DNA from: Eledone cirrhosa | Taxonomy: Eukaryota > Mollusca > Cephalopoda > Octopoda > Eledonidae | NCBI GenBank assembly: GCA_964016885.1 | Contig: OZ024742.1 | Location: forward strand, 14,671,622 to 14,735,621 | Direction: 5' to 3' | Length of the DNA stretch: 64,000 nucleotides | Shown: piece by piece, positions 19,622 to 29,597 of the stretch | Layout: every line of letters begins with the position of its first letter | Position numbering within the stretch: position 1 is the first letter of the stretch | The notes under the pieces: generated by a model | Seen by the model: the letters and a program-made list of their open reading frames with translations, nothing else | Told to the model about the DNA's origin: nothing | Databases searched by the model: none | Program-made: the position numbers and the translations under genes

Positions 19622-19674
19622 AAACACATAAACACATACAACTTACCCAATAAAACGACCAACTATTGAAGTTG

Positions 19675-20180
19675 ACAGTTAAAAGGTGAAAGAAGCAATC
19701 AAAAAGATGAAGAATGGTAAAGCTATGAGATCGTCAGAGATAGTTGCTGAGATGCTAAAAACATCAATCAGGTGATACAGGACAGAGTCATACCCAATGA
19801 CTGGTACAGCAATACAAACTAGTAACCCTACATAGTCAATCAGGTGATACAGGACAGAGTCATACCCAATGACTGGTACAGCAGTACAAACTAGTAACCC
19901 TACATGTCAATCAGGTAATACAGGACAGTCATACGCAATAACTGGTACAGCAGTACAATCATAAATTGCTACAAGGGTAATGCTCTAGACAGGAGCAACT
20001 ATAGAGGAATAAAACTATTGGACCAAGTTATGGAGGTGACAGAAAGAGTTATAGTGCAACTAATTAGAGACTAAGTTAAATTAGGTAGAACTTGGTTTCA
20101 TGCTGGGAAAAGTACTACAGACACCTTTTTAATGAGGCAACTAGAACTACAAGAGAAGTTCCTAGCCAAGAATAAACCGC
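19675..20180 (+). pseudogene. LINE-A relic with a triplicated 73-bp segment
   Basis: The + frames give KEAIKKMKNGKAMRSSEIVA, AEMLK, then NDWYS-like sequence, NYRGIKLLDQVMEVTERVI and RQLELQEKFLAKNKPL, parallel to the LINE-A N-terminal RT region. A unit of about 73 bp starting tcaatcaggtgatacaggac occurs near 19767 and 19838, and a third, diverged one starts near 19913. The repeat is an internal tandem expansion of the RT sequence. Confidence 0.7.
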
Positions 20181-20634
20181 TGTAACAAGCTACTTGCCTT
20201 TGGCGTATTTATAAAATATTTGTGTGTAATTTGGCTAAGTCAGGCCAATTGTGAGCCGCGCACGAATATATATTATCAACTTCCGCCCAAACAAAGATTT
20301 TCCCACTTCTTTCGTATATATTCTCTCTTGCTGCTTGGACTTTGAAAGGAAAGGACATTATTATGTAACGGTGAGATTTTCACTTTGGCCTGTCGGCCTC
20401 CTTGGGGCTGGCACATACCACATTCACTTCTTAACTCTAAATTGTTTGTTCCTTTGTTTGACATGACAACTCAACTTAACTCTTTGTAATTAGTTGTGAA
20501 AATGTTAACGAAGACTTTACGACCAATTCCACAAACATTCGCTTCTCTCACACTTAACAAACCGTTACCTTAAAACAAAACCACCCACTGCTATACTTTA
20601 GCCTAACAAAAACCATACCTTTGCTGCTATGACA
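20181..20634 (-). mobile_element. Solo LTR related to the 2.85-kb element's terminal repeats
   Basis: Starts TGTAACAAGC and ends TGACA, i.e. TG...CA over 454 bp, the same length as the repeats at 5480 and 7764. It shares with their complement tttggcctgtcggcctcctt and gtaacggtgagatttt. It directly abuts the LINE-A relic on the left. No matching 4-5 bp flanks were found, so the exact ends are provisional. Confidence 0.65.
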
Positions 20635-20642
20635 AAAATACA

Positions 20643-20711
<69 letters not shown>
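20643..20711 (+). repeat. (ATT)n microsatellite; empty site for an insertion present in unit 2
   Basis: About 69 bp of ATT repeat. In unit 2 the same tract is split by a 1.2-kb RLE LINE (52767-53950). Confidence 0.95.
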
Positions 20712-20712
<1 letters not shown>

Positions 20713-20902
20713 GTTGTTCTTTGAGTCTCAGTCATTGATGTTATTTAACTGGAAAGTTTGTTGAAATGAATATCAAGCCGCTAACTGCAGCCTCAGACAT
20801 TCAGGACATATCGGAGGGTTCTTGCTGTTCCCAGCAAGCATGCCTTTTGAAGTGTTCCAAAAAGCGGGGCTGGACTAATCTTCTTTAACCATCCTTGGAA
20901 AC

Positions 20903-20903
<1 letters not shown>
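20712..20903 (-). pseudogene. RLE LINE #5 (TAA-associated): last codons and 3' UTR
   Basis: On the minus strand, from ~20865, the frame reads FQKACLLGTARTLRYVLNV and stops. This aligns with IQKIVLMGTAHILRKILSI at the end of the element at 52767. The 3' UTR runs to the ATT/TAA tract on the left, and the 5' truncation abuts a second ATT tract on the right. TAA repeats on both sides are what an R4/Dong-like element with TAA target preference would leave. Confidence 0.65.

Positions 20904-20956
<53 letters not shown>
20904..20956 (+). repeat. (ATT)n microsatellite
   Basis: ATT repeat separating RLE LINE #5 from the 5' end of the Tx1-like LINE. Confidence 0.95.
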
Positions 20957-21172
20957 GAATGCCATGGCTGACGGAGGCTCGGCTCTGTAAGGTATTGTAA
21001 ATTTTGACCGCTATAACAATTATAAATTGTTTAAAACTTTAACCAAATTGTAGACAAAAGCACCCTCCTCCTCGTGAGAGGGGTCTTTCTGCCCGTTATT
21101 TGGCCCTTCGGGGTTAAATAACCGCTTATTGGGGTTTTGTGCCCAATATTTATTTTAAACAAAAAAAAAAAC

Positions 21173-21546
21173 ATGGCCACGAAAAAGAATTTTCATAGGT
21201 CACTCCCACTCATTCCGTCTTCTTCTTCCTCAATCGTCACTACAGCAGAGAGAAGATTGTCTCTCTCCCTCCCTTCTCTAAATGTGTCTCTCTCCCTCCC
21301 TTCTCTTTCGCAAGCGACGCCAGTCAAGAAAAATCACGTGAAAATCATGGAACATTTCTCCACGACGACGACAATGACGAAAAAGGTGTGCGGTAAATAC
21401 GAAAACCCATTTCATTCGTCTGACGTCATGAATAATAGCAGTAGCAGCCGTAATAACAGCAGCAGCAGCAACAGTGACAAGGAAAACAACAGTAGCAGCC
21501 GAAACAGCATCAGCAGCAGCATAAACAACAACAGCATTAGCAGCAA

Positions 21547-21581
<35 letters not shown>

Positions 21582-23290
21582 ACCACAGCAACATCGGCGG
21601 CGGCAGTAGTCGTAGTACCTGCAGCAACAACAAAACTAACAGTAGCTCTGACGACAACAACAACAACAACAGCAGCAAAGAAAAACCAATCTCGTTTGCA
21701 GGTATCGCAAAGAACCTGGAAACCATCCTCATAACAAATGAGGAATTACAGGAAGCGAAGAAGATGGTGACGAAAGCCGGACACCGAGCAATCTGCAAGG
21801 CAGCCGAAAATTTTTTCGAAACCCAACAGCACTGTACGGTCACGTACCGTACAGTAAGCACAAAATCCCGTAGGGTTGAAAGAGCCACAGAGGCTCAAAT
21901 ACAAAAAGCCTTAGGATCTGTGTGGCAGCGGAAAACGCATATCACCCAAGGCAAGAAATATGCCACCGTAGACGTGCTTTTTGCCACACCCCAGGAGGCA
22001 AAGGCTCAATCCTTAGTGACCATAAGGAGCGAGGAAATGGTGTTGGTGCCCTCCTACTGCGGGCAAAAAATTGTGTGGGTCAAACTGACTCACGCCCCCC
22101 CCCCCCCGGGATGGCCCCTTCTTGGCTGGCCGCGTCTGTCCTCGTCGGAATCGAGAACAAAACAACTGTACTGCAAGTACAGAAAAAAGTAAAAGAAGAT
22201 TGGGTCGGCACCTCCATTGAGATGTTAATCCAAACCAACCAGGAGTGCATCGAAGCTATCCCGGATGTGATAGACTTCGATAACGGCACTCAACTGCCCA
22301 TAAGTGTTGAGGGCAAACGCCCGAAATGCTTTCGCTGTGGATTGAAGACTCACCTCAGGGCCTTCTGCAACGAGAAGACCCTGAGAAAGGAGAAAACCCC
22401 CCTCCTTCCGAAACCGGCTCCACGGCTACCAGCAACAGGACAAGCGGCAACCATGAACGATAGGTCCGTGGCACCCATACCCACGCCACGGAAATCAAGA
22501 ACAGCAGCAGCAGTGGAAGTATTAACAACAACAACAGTAATACCAAATGCAGCTGCAACAGAGACTCCGCTGCAAACATCACCAACAACAACAAGTGAAA
22601 GAGTGGAGCTGGTACCCCTCCCCGACCTCACAGTATCAGACATGGAGTGTGAGGTGGGAGAGGGATGGCAAAAGGTCGAAAGAAGGCACAAACGCAGAAG
22701 CAGCGCATCGTCGCCTTCGAAAAGGGAGGAAAGAAATGAAAAAAGGGTAAAGGCTACTGCAAAGAGACTCACAGCAGCAGCACCCACACTAGCACCACCA
22801 TCACCACCGGCGACAACCCAACCGCCAACAACAACAACACCTTCAACACCACCACCACAAGCACCAACATCGCAAACACAACAAAACACACACACCCTGC
22901 AACAACGACAAGAAAATAGCAGAACCACACCCCACCCCCAGAAAAACAAATGCACGGCAATAAATACACACAACAATAAACTAATGACTTACATAATTGA
23001 ACACAGACATTTCACAGCACGACTACATAATACCAGCACCAATCAAAACGCCAACGAACATAAGACTGGTAAAAATAGCACAGAAACAATACACAAACAT
23101 TAAAACGAAATTCCCCAACGCAGTTGGTGATTTCAGAGACCTAGGAGGGACTCTCAACCGTAGAGTATATTCGGACATACTCATAGAAGAGCCGACGACC
23201 AGCCGAAGGGACGATTCAACGGTCCCTTCACCAGACGATCAAGTGAAAAGGGATGGAGAAACCATCCTTCCTCTACGAAAAGTACGGTAA
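21173..23290 (+). pseudogene. Tx1-like LINE ORF1 (nucleic-acid-binding protein), frameshifted
   Basis: ATGGCCACG at 21173 follows an A11 run. Residues ~90-165 are an Asn/Ser-rich low-complexity tract encoded by AAC/AGC repeats. Next comes a conserved globular region (ISFAGIAKNLETILITNEEL ... YATVDVLFATPQEAKAQS), then a run of 13 C (~22085-22097) where the frame shifts. The new frame carries CFRCGLKTHLRAFC (C-x2-C-x4-H-x4-C) and a Thr/Pro-rich tail. Another shift near 23100 leads to FPNAVGDFRDLGGTLNRRVY and a stop at 23290. ORF1 proteins of this class coat the LINE RNA. The C-run indel could be real or a homopolymer error. Confidence 0.75.
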
Positions 23291-23325
23291 GTGGTCTTTC
23301 CCATCTTTTCCACTCCATTTTAAAC

Positions 23326-24080
23326 ATGACCTCACTCAGAATAGGCAGCATAAATGCGCGTGGCTTGGGGTCGTCATGGAAGCAGGGTCACCTGCTCAAC
23401 GACCTCAGGTCACTAAACATAGATGTAGTGGCCATCAGCGAGACCAGAATCTCCGAAGCACGGGCCTTCGGACCGATCCTCGGTGGCTACGATGTGTACG
23501 CATCTCCCAGCCGTCCTGGATCGGGGGATGGAGTTGCTGTGCTTTTTCGGAGAGGTTTGGATCTCGCCATACGGGCCATCTTCCTGGACCCAGAGGGTAA
23601 GTTGGTGGTGCTGGACGTGACCAGCGGAGACGGGCAAGCTTTCAGGCTAGTGGCCGTCTATACCCCTACAGGAGCAGGGCGGCCTGATTTCTTCCGGCGT
23701 CTGGAGACCTTTCTTGGAACGTCCCGCTATTTAGTGTTAGTGGGCGACTGGAACGGGATCTTAGATGCACGCTGGGGCTGTGTGGGATTAGCGGTTAGGG
23801 GTGGAGGGTGCAAGAGCCTCACCAACCTGCTCAGGCGTTTTGAACTGTCTTACAGGTACCGATTGGATTTCCCGAATGTGCCAATGTGGACTTGGACAAA
23901 TCGCATAGGGTCATCCAGATCATATCTAGATAGAGTATTTTGTAAGGAAATAGATAGGTCTAGCATAGGCTGTCCACAATTCAAGATAGTCAGCTACACG
24001 GACCACAAATTCGTGATCTGTGTGCTTGACTTAGATAGGCTTCATAGACGAGGACTCGGCTACTGGAAGCTAAACGCGTT
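23326..24080 (+). pseudogene. Tx1-like LINE ORF2: APE-type endonuclease
   Basis: Starts 35 bp after ORF1. Motifs in order: GSINARGLGSSWKQ, DVVAISETRISEARAF, GVAVLFRRGLD, LVAVYTPTGAGRPDFFRR, LVLVGDWNGILDARWG, MWTWTN, SRSYLDRVF and SYTDHKFVICVLD. These are the Asn, Glu, Asp-x-Asn and Asp-His active-site motifs of APE-like nucleases that nick the target DNA. At 24078 unit 1 has lost about 140 bp that remain in unit 2, which breaks the link to the RT. Confidence 0.85.
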
Positions 24081-24159
24081 TCTCAATAGAGAAAATAGAG
24101 CAGAGGGAGAACTAGTTAGAAAATTAGACGAGGCGCTTAGCAAAGGCATCGCGACCGAC

Positions 24160-24655
24160 GTACTTGCGGCGAAATTGGCCCTTGACCAATTCTTCAATGC
24201 AAAGCACGAAGGCTGCGTTGTCAGTGCTAGGGTGCGTGCTCAGACACGAGGGGACGAAAGCCGTTCAATGGGCCCGAGTGGCGGAGGCGCGTCGTGGCAA
24301 CAAAGCCACGATCCGATCTTTGGTCGACCACGACGGGCGCATGCTACTCGATCCCGGGCAAATGTGTTAAGCTTTTCAGCGACACTTCGCTCAGCTGTTC
24401 GGGGGCAGCGGTGGGCCGGGTCGAGGGATGGACTTTAGTGTCTACCTCGACGGACTGCCGCGGCTCTCGGCCACTGAGGCGGAGTGTTGCGAAAAGCCGA
24501 TAACAGCCGCTGAAGTACGGGAGGCAATGACTGGCTGCACAAGGGGTAAATCGCCTGGTTTGGATGGTCTGCCCTATGAACTTTACGTACATATGCCAGA
24601 CTTGTTCGGATGCCTCTTGGCGGACGTCTACTGCAACTGGCAACAGAACGGGAGG
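24160..24655 (+). pseudogene. Tx1-like LINE ORF2: linker and first RT motifs
   Basis: Frames with indels read EARRGNKATIRSLVDHDGRM, then MDFSVYLDGLPRLSATEAEC and AMTGCTRGKSPGLDGLPYEL. The last is the KSPGxDG motif before the RT palm. From 24655 the sequence turns into a reverse complement of itself instead of continuing. Confidence 0.75.
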
Positions 24656-24893
24656 AAAGTTCATAGGGCAGACCATCCAAACCAGGCGATTTACCCCTTG
24701 TGCAGTCAGACATTGCCTCCCGTACTTCAGCTGCTGTTATCGGCTTTTTGCAACACTCCGCCTCAGTGGCCGAGAGCCGCGGCCGTCATGTCGAGGTAGA
24801 CACTAAAGTCCATCCCTCTATCCGGCCCGCCGCTACCCCCGAACAGCTGAGCGAAGTGTCGCTGAAAAGCTTCACACATGTTCCCGGGTTTAA
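24353..24893. repeat. Large inverted repeat (~230-bp arms) inside ORF2
   Basis: The left arm (about 24353-24582, aagcttttcagcgacacttc ... ggatggtctgccctatgaac) is repeated in reverse complement at about 24655-24893, with a ~72-bp spacer. Arms differ at scattered sites. The transcript would fold into a long hairpin. Both units have it, so it predates the duplication. Confidence 0.9.
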
Positions 24894-25086
24894 TAATAAT
24901 AATAATTGTTTCTACTTTAGGCGCAAGGCCAGCAATTACCCAGTGCATTACTGGTACTTTATTTTATCGACCCCGTAAGGATGAAAGGCAAAGTAAACCT
25001 CGGCGGGATTTGAACTCAGACGTAACTATGCTGGAAAGCATAGCGTCCGACTCTCTAACGATACTGCCAATCCACCACCGCGATTA
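24893..25086 (-). mobile_element. Full-length tRNA-derived SINE inside the LINE
   Basis: Minus-strand copy of the SINE at 12905. Tail complement ttgctggcct-type sequence and tttattttatcgaccccgta are followed by box B complement gggatttgaac (25005-25015) and a box A region ending near ccaatccaccaccgc. AAT repeats lie on both sides (taataataataa), the likely target duplication. Confidence 0.85.
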
Positions 25087-25285
25087 ATAATAATAATGAT
25101 TTCATTTATTAGCCAATAGGGCTGACATGTAGCGGACAATACAAAGACAGGGACAGTGGGGGTTTACAATAAGGTCGAGTAAAAGTGCACAATGGCAAGA
25201 CTAATTTAACAATGAAGATATAAAAATATAAAATAAACTATGCATAAATATGACAAAATAAATTCCCCAATAAGGGGTGGACACA
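25087..25285 (-). repeat. Inverted LINE 3'-UTR fragment
   Basis: The minus strand reads accccttattggggaattta ... ggctaataaatgaaatcatt. It resembles the 3' UTR of this LINE family (cccctattggggaa ... ggttaataaagaaagcatt) in opposite orientation. It separates the SINE from resumption of ORF2 at about 25276. Confidence 0.6.
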
Positions 25286-26136
25286 TCGTAGAGAGGGTAG
25301 TTAGGGAACCTGGCACGGGTGGGTCCTTGATCAATTTAGATCAGTCGAAAGTTTTCGATAGGGTCGACCATCGTTATCTGGCGGCAGTCCTGAGGGTGGC
25401 TGACTTTGGGCCCGTCTTCAGAGGCTGGATCGCTGCCATGCACAGCGACATCTGCTCTGTGGTGAGAGTGAACGGTCACCTTTCGGAACCGTTCAACATC
25501 ATGCGCTCAGTCCGCCAAGGATGTCCCCTCTCGTCCCTCTTGTACGTATTGACTCTCGAGCCATTACTGCACAAACTGGAGACGTTGACGGGGCCGCGCG
25601 AACTAGGATGTGGAAGATCCGTGTCAGCATATGCGGACGATGTCACCATAGTGGTGTCGAACGCCAAACACATCGAGGTGATCGGCACTACACTAAGAGA
25701 ATATGAAGCGGTGACAGGAGCAATGATCAACCAGGAAAAGTCGGTGGGCCTGCAGCTCGGCACCTGGAGAGGCAGGTCTATGCTGTCCAACAACGTCGTC
25801 GGGCGCTGGACGGATGGACCGGTTAAATTGCTAGGGGCCTGGTTCGGTCCGGACCTGCAGACGGACAAAAACTGGGACGAGGTGACGAGCAGGGTGTCTT
25901 CTCTCACCCAGAAATGGGCAGAGAGGAAGCTATCCCTAAAAGTTCGAGCGGAGGTGGCGAATGCGTACATCGCGTCCGTCATCTACTACCGCCTGACCGT
26001 CGTACCTTGTCCTAAGCCTCGCCTGACTGTGCTGGAGCGTTTGCTCTTTCGTTTTTTGTGGAAGGGACGCGCTCCGATGGTCAGGCGGTCCATCTGCTGT
26101 CAACACCCGCTACGTGGAGGGCTGGGCATGCCGTGA
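25276..26136 (+). pseudogene. Tx1-like LINE ORF2: reverse-transcriptase palm and thumb
   Basis: Open from the IVERVVREPGTGG stretch through INLDQSKVFDRVDHRYLA (palm, first catalytic Asp), SVRQGCPLSSLLYVLTLEPL, SAYADDVTIVVSNAKH (YADD codons 25630-25641), VKLLGAWFGPDLQ and RFLWKGRAPMVRRSICCQHP to a TGA after GGLGMP. The usual LDQ-x-KAF is here LDQSKVF. All catalytic aspartates are present, but the N-terminal RT motifs have been displaced by the inverted segment and SINE. Confidence 0.88.
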
Positions 26137-26199
26137 CTGATGATGCGCAGACACGCGCTCAGGCTACGACATCTCCACCTCTTCCTCGACGGTGATTAG

Positions 26200-27186
26200 G
26201 TGTGGTCGCCGTTTGCTAGACGCATCTTTCCCCAGCTCGTCTCCTTGGCGGAGCTGCAGTCCTGGGTCAAGCGAAGACCGAGAGGGAGTGCTTGGAGACT
26301 GGAATGTCTTCAGGCCCTCACAACCCTCAACCAGTCGGGCAATGTGATTGGTGGAAACACCACCTTGGCGTTCTATGGAGGATTAGTGGAAGAGCGACGA
26401 CGTACTTGGGGAAACTCTAGGCGTCGACGAAAATCAACTAGCCAATCTCTTCGGAAGAATTTCGGGCCGGGGCCTATGGACAACTTCCAGAAATCCCTGG
26501 CCTGACAGTGCTACCGCGGAGCTTTGCCAGTTCGGGATAAACTCTACAGGCATGGAAGTGCTGTCCGCCGGGCATATCCGAGATGCACACAGAGCGACGA
26601 AACCATCCTGCACGCACTTGTCCAGTGTCCGAGCATTGCTGACTTGTGGGTTTATGTCGAACACCTGCTGTCGCGTGTGGGACGGATCCGGCTATCAGCT
26701 GAGTCCATCGTGAGGATTGCCCCGCCCTCTTCCTTTATCCGGGAAGGGCAGGCAGTTTTTATCTGTCTGGTGGCCATGGCGAAAGGGATAGTATGTTGGA
26801 CGCGTCTGAAAGGGCTGAAGATGAGCACTTACCTCTTCGGTGATGCCCTGATTAACTTTTTCAAATTTCATTTGAAAAGGAAAATCAGGGTAGAGAGGGA
26901 AGCGCTCTCTTCCCAGCTTTTTGTTAAAAGATGGGTGAGAGAGGCAAGAATAGCCCGAGTATGTGCCTGTAAATTGAAGGTGGAAAACTGGGAGAGGGCA
27001 CTTGCCCTGGTGGTCAGGTTCACCGTGGCTTTTTTTAATGGGCTTTCTCCACGATGGCCCTCGGAAGTCTCCCCCTATTGGGGAATTTTTCATTGTTCCT
27101 TTTTTGTTACATCCTCTGTTTTTGTTTTTTTAAACACGCAGAAATGCCTATTTATACCGTCCTGTATTGTCCTGTACTGTCCTTAA
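26200..27186 (+). pseudogene. Tx1-like LINE ORF2: C-terminal zinc-binding region (nonsense-mutated in unit 1)
   Basis: WSPFARRIFPQLVSLAELQS, then GPGPMDNFQKSLA and a TGA at 26504 where unit 2 has TGG. It then reads CYRGALPVRDKLYRHG, RCTQSDETILHALVQCPSIA (Cys ... His ... Cys finger) and VKRWVREARIARVCAC. The region is typical of the finger after the RT in L1/Tx1-like elements. Two further stops (after GGLGMP and after FLDGD) lie just upstream. Confidence 0.85.
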
Positions 27187-27215
27187 TGTCTTACTTTGTG
27201 TAAACCCTTTTGGTT

Positions 27216-27221
27216 AATAAA
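27216..27221 (+). terminator. LINE polyadenylation-type signal AATAAA
   Basis: Hexamer at the end of the Tx1-like LINE, in the context ggttAATAAAGAAAGC, followed by ATT repeats. The same arrangement ends the relics at 12870 and 13170. Confidence 0.6.
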
Positions 27222-27244
27222 GAAAGCATTATTATTGTTATTTT

Positions 27245-27700
27245 GCTAAACTGCTATATTTAGCTTTTGTTGATCTAGAAAAGGCCTTTGACAGTACCTC
27301 ACTCTATTATCTGGTGGCCCTTAAGGAAATTAGGCATAGAAGAATGACTTGTTACAGCAGTGTAAGGCATTTACAGAGGAGCTGTCAGTAAAGTGAGAGT
27401 AGGAAATGAGTTTAGTGAGGAATTCAAGTTACATGTAGGAGTTCATCCAGGTTGGGTAGCCCACTACCATTGATTATAGTTCTCCAGGCCATAACAGAGG
27501 AGTTTAAACATGGCTGCCCTTGAGAACTTCTCTCTGCAGATGATTAGGGACTTACAGCTGAATCCATAAAAGAACTAGAATAAGTTCCGACTATGGAAAC
27601 AGAATTTGGTGTCAAAAGGTCTGAGAGTAAACTTAGCCAAAACTAAAGTGCTAGTAAGTAGAAGAGAAGATAGGACTTATTCCAACTCCCCCTGTTTATT
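27245..27700 (+). pseudogene. LINE-A relic: RT palm fragment
   Basis: ILAFVDLEKAFDST-like and ITEEFKHGCP-like stretches and a degraded ADD region are readable across frames. They match the LINE-A order seen at 2455 and 13733. Heavily broken. Confidence 0.65.
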
Positions 27701-27730
27701 CCACCTCACCCACTATTATTTGGGAGCTCA

Positions 27731-27949
27731 GAGTATATATATATATATATAACGAAGGAGTTGTGGTACGGAACCAGATGGACCATAATGCACCAGAGTA
27801 CTCAATACTTAGGGTAGTAGAGTGGGTAATAGGAAAATGTATGACCCCGACGGCAGAGCTAAATCCGTCAACGGCTATTTCAGTCCAGAAATAGCCATCA
27901 AAATGGCTTGAGCTCTGCCATCGGGGTCATACATTTTCATATATATATA
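27731..27949 (+). repeat. Hairpin repeat in TA tract (family 1, + orientation)
   Basis: Between TA repeats: a leader taacgaaggagttgtggtac ... caccagagtactcaatactt, then 28-bp inverted arms (27833-27860 and 27911-27938, one mismatch) around a nested 8-bp stem (ggctattt/aaatagcc). The leader and the core CCCCGACGGC recur in opposite orientation at 30086-30260. A small non-coding element is likely; its class is unknown. Confidence 0.7.
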
Positions 27950-28053
27950 CGAGGTGTGTCAGAAAAGTTCCAGGACTGATGTCACAAAAGATTTATTTCA
28001 AACCCAAACTTCACACTAAGAGTTTTCACCTTCAAAGTAAACCCCCTGGAGTA

Positions 28054-28695
28054 TGTAACTGTAATCTTAAACGAACTAAGGGAGAAATTAGGAATAAGAG
28101 GGATCAGATGTTGTTTACTCGAGAGAAGACTACGTTGGTACGGTCACGTGATGCGCATGAAAGACGACAGCTGTATAAAAAAGTGCAGGGCGATAAAAAT
28201 AGACGGTAGCCACGGAGTAGGCAGACCCAGAAAAACCTGGGACGACTTGATACATTCCGACCTCACACACTTACACCTCTCCAAGACAATGTCACTGGAC
28301 CGAGATCTTTGGCGCTACACAGTAATACAGAAGACCCGCCTTACCGAAGTAGGCACCTCTAACAAAAATATCCCCCGTCCCACTACCCCCACCCCATCCA
28401 CACCACCCCTTTCAATGTAAAGTTATGTTGGTACCACAACATCCAGTCCGATACAAATGAGGTCGTGTAGGTGTCCCGACAAAAAAAAAAAATACACAGT
28501 CCACGCTGTAATGTGGCCGTGTAGGTAACACGGTAAAAACCTCCAGTCCAAACTGTAAACATGGTTGGTGTTAGGAAGGGCATCCAGCCGTAGAAAACCT
28601 GCCAGACAGTCCTATACGAGCAAGGCAACCAATCTTGCTTCAAGTGGGAAAATTCCCGTCCAAACCCATGCTAACGTGGAAGATGGACGTTAAAC

Positions 28696-28749
<54 letters not shown>
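28054..28749 (+). mobile_element. LINE-A 3' end inserted in mariner #1
   Basis: The frame gives ELREKLGIRGIRCCLLERRL, RWYGHVMRMKDDSCIKKC and GVGRPRKTWDDLIHSDL, then a 3' UTR (catccagccgtagaaaacct; ccatgctaacgtggaagatg) and a 51-bp GAT/ATG tail (28697-28747). It is a 5'-truncated copy of the element at 13733-16117. Confidence 0.88.
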
Positions 28750-28750
<1 letters not shown>

Positions 28751-28822
28751 AGCTCTCTGCAGCGATCAAACTTTTTTCTTCAGAATTTTATATACATGTC
28801 CTCTGTTTCAGGTCGTCAAGCA

Positions 28823-29434
28823 ATGAGCACAGAGCAACGAACGGTTGGGGAAAACTCCGTCAGAAGCACTGGGATTGCTGCAAGTGTATGGAGCTGAGAC
28901 GATGCCACGCTCACGTGTTTTTGTGTGGTGCAAGAGGTTTAAAGAAGGACGCGAGGACGTGGAAGATGACCCCAGGAGTGGAAGGCCCACAACAACCAGG
29001 ACTGAGGTCAACGTTGAGCGCGTCAGGCAGATGGTGCGTAGCGATCGTCGGCTGACTGTTTGACTGATGGCAAATGAGCTGGGCATGAATCGGGACAGCG
29101 TCTGGAAGATTCTCACTGCAGATTTGGACATGCGGAAAGTCTGCGTGAAGATGGTGCCAAAACTGCTGAACCATGACCAGAAGGGTCGACGCATGCAAGT
29201 GTGCCAGGACATCCTCGAGCGTCTTGAAACCGAACCAGACTTGCTAGGGACAGTCATCACCGGTGATGAGTCATGGATCTTCGAGTACGCCCGGAAGGGA
29301 CCCGTTTTGAAGACGTGGACGACATCAAAAAGGCCCTGACGACGGAACTGCGGAGGATCCCGGAAGAACCTTTCCAGGAGTGCATTCAAGCGGGGAAGAA
29401 AAGGATGAAAAAGTGCATTAGACTCTAGGGGGGT
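28823..29434 (+). pseudogene. Mariner transposase remnant
   Basis: Reads [51 protein letters not shown] (paired-type HTH region), a TGA after RRLTV, then ANELGMNRDSVWKI, VPKLLNHDQKGRRMQVCQDI and TGDESWIFEYAR. The TGDESW Asp is the first of the catalytic triad. The sequence then jumps to DVDDIKKALTTELRRIPEEP and the usual C-terminal QAGKKRMKKCI, so the two other catalytic Asp residues are deleted. Cannot be active. Confidence 0.88.
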
Positions 29435-29518
29435 TACTTTGAAGGAGAAAACTGTTAGTGTGAAGTTTGGGTTTGAAATAAATCTTTTCTGGCATCAGTC
29501 CTGGAACTTTTCTGACAC

Positions 29519-29520
<2 letters not shown>

Positions 29521-29597
<77 letters not shown>

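Larger units (their letters stand above)
20957..27240 (+). mobile_element. Full-length, defective Tx1-like LINE (5' UTR, ORF1, ORF2, 3' UTR)
   Basis: Order: a ~215-bp 5' UTR with tggcccttcggggttaaata; ORF1 (21173-23290) with an RRM-like region and a CCHC knuckle; ORF2 (23326-27186) with an APE-type endonuclease, a reverse transcriptase and a C-terminal CCHC; a 3' UTR with cccctattggggaatttttc; AATAAA at 27216-27221; and a short ATT tail. This is the layout of L1/Tx1-group LINEs. It is disabled by a frameshift in each ORF, an internal inverted segment with a SINE, a 140-bp deletion and several stops. Confidence 0.85.
27950..29520 (+). mobile_element. Mariner-type transposon #1, internally deleted, with LINE-A inserted
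   Basis: Long terminal inverted repeats of about 100 bp (27950-28053 and 29422-29520) begin gtgtcagaaaagttccagga and continue through gatttatttcaaacccaaac. TA repeats flank both ends, as expected for TA target sites. A LINE-A 3' end occupies 28054-28749. The transposase at 28823-29434 has lost its centre. Confidence 0.88.

Noticed and set aside
21410..21700. Asn/Ser-rich low-complexity protein that looks like a host regulatory gene
   Set aside because: The same frame leads into a CCHC knuckle protein and is followed 35 bp after its end by an endonuclease/RT frame; it is LINE ORF1.
22350..22976. Minus-strand 208-codon open frame
   Set aside because: Antisense shadow of the Thr/Pro-rich LINE ORF1 tail; no motifs of its own.
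28808..29389. Minus-strand 193-codon open frame, slightly longer in unit 2
   Set aside because: Antisense of the mariner transposase, whose sense strand has clear motifs.
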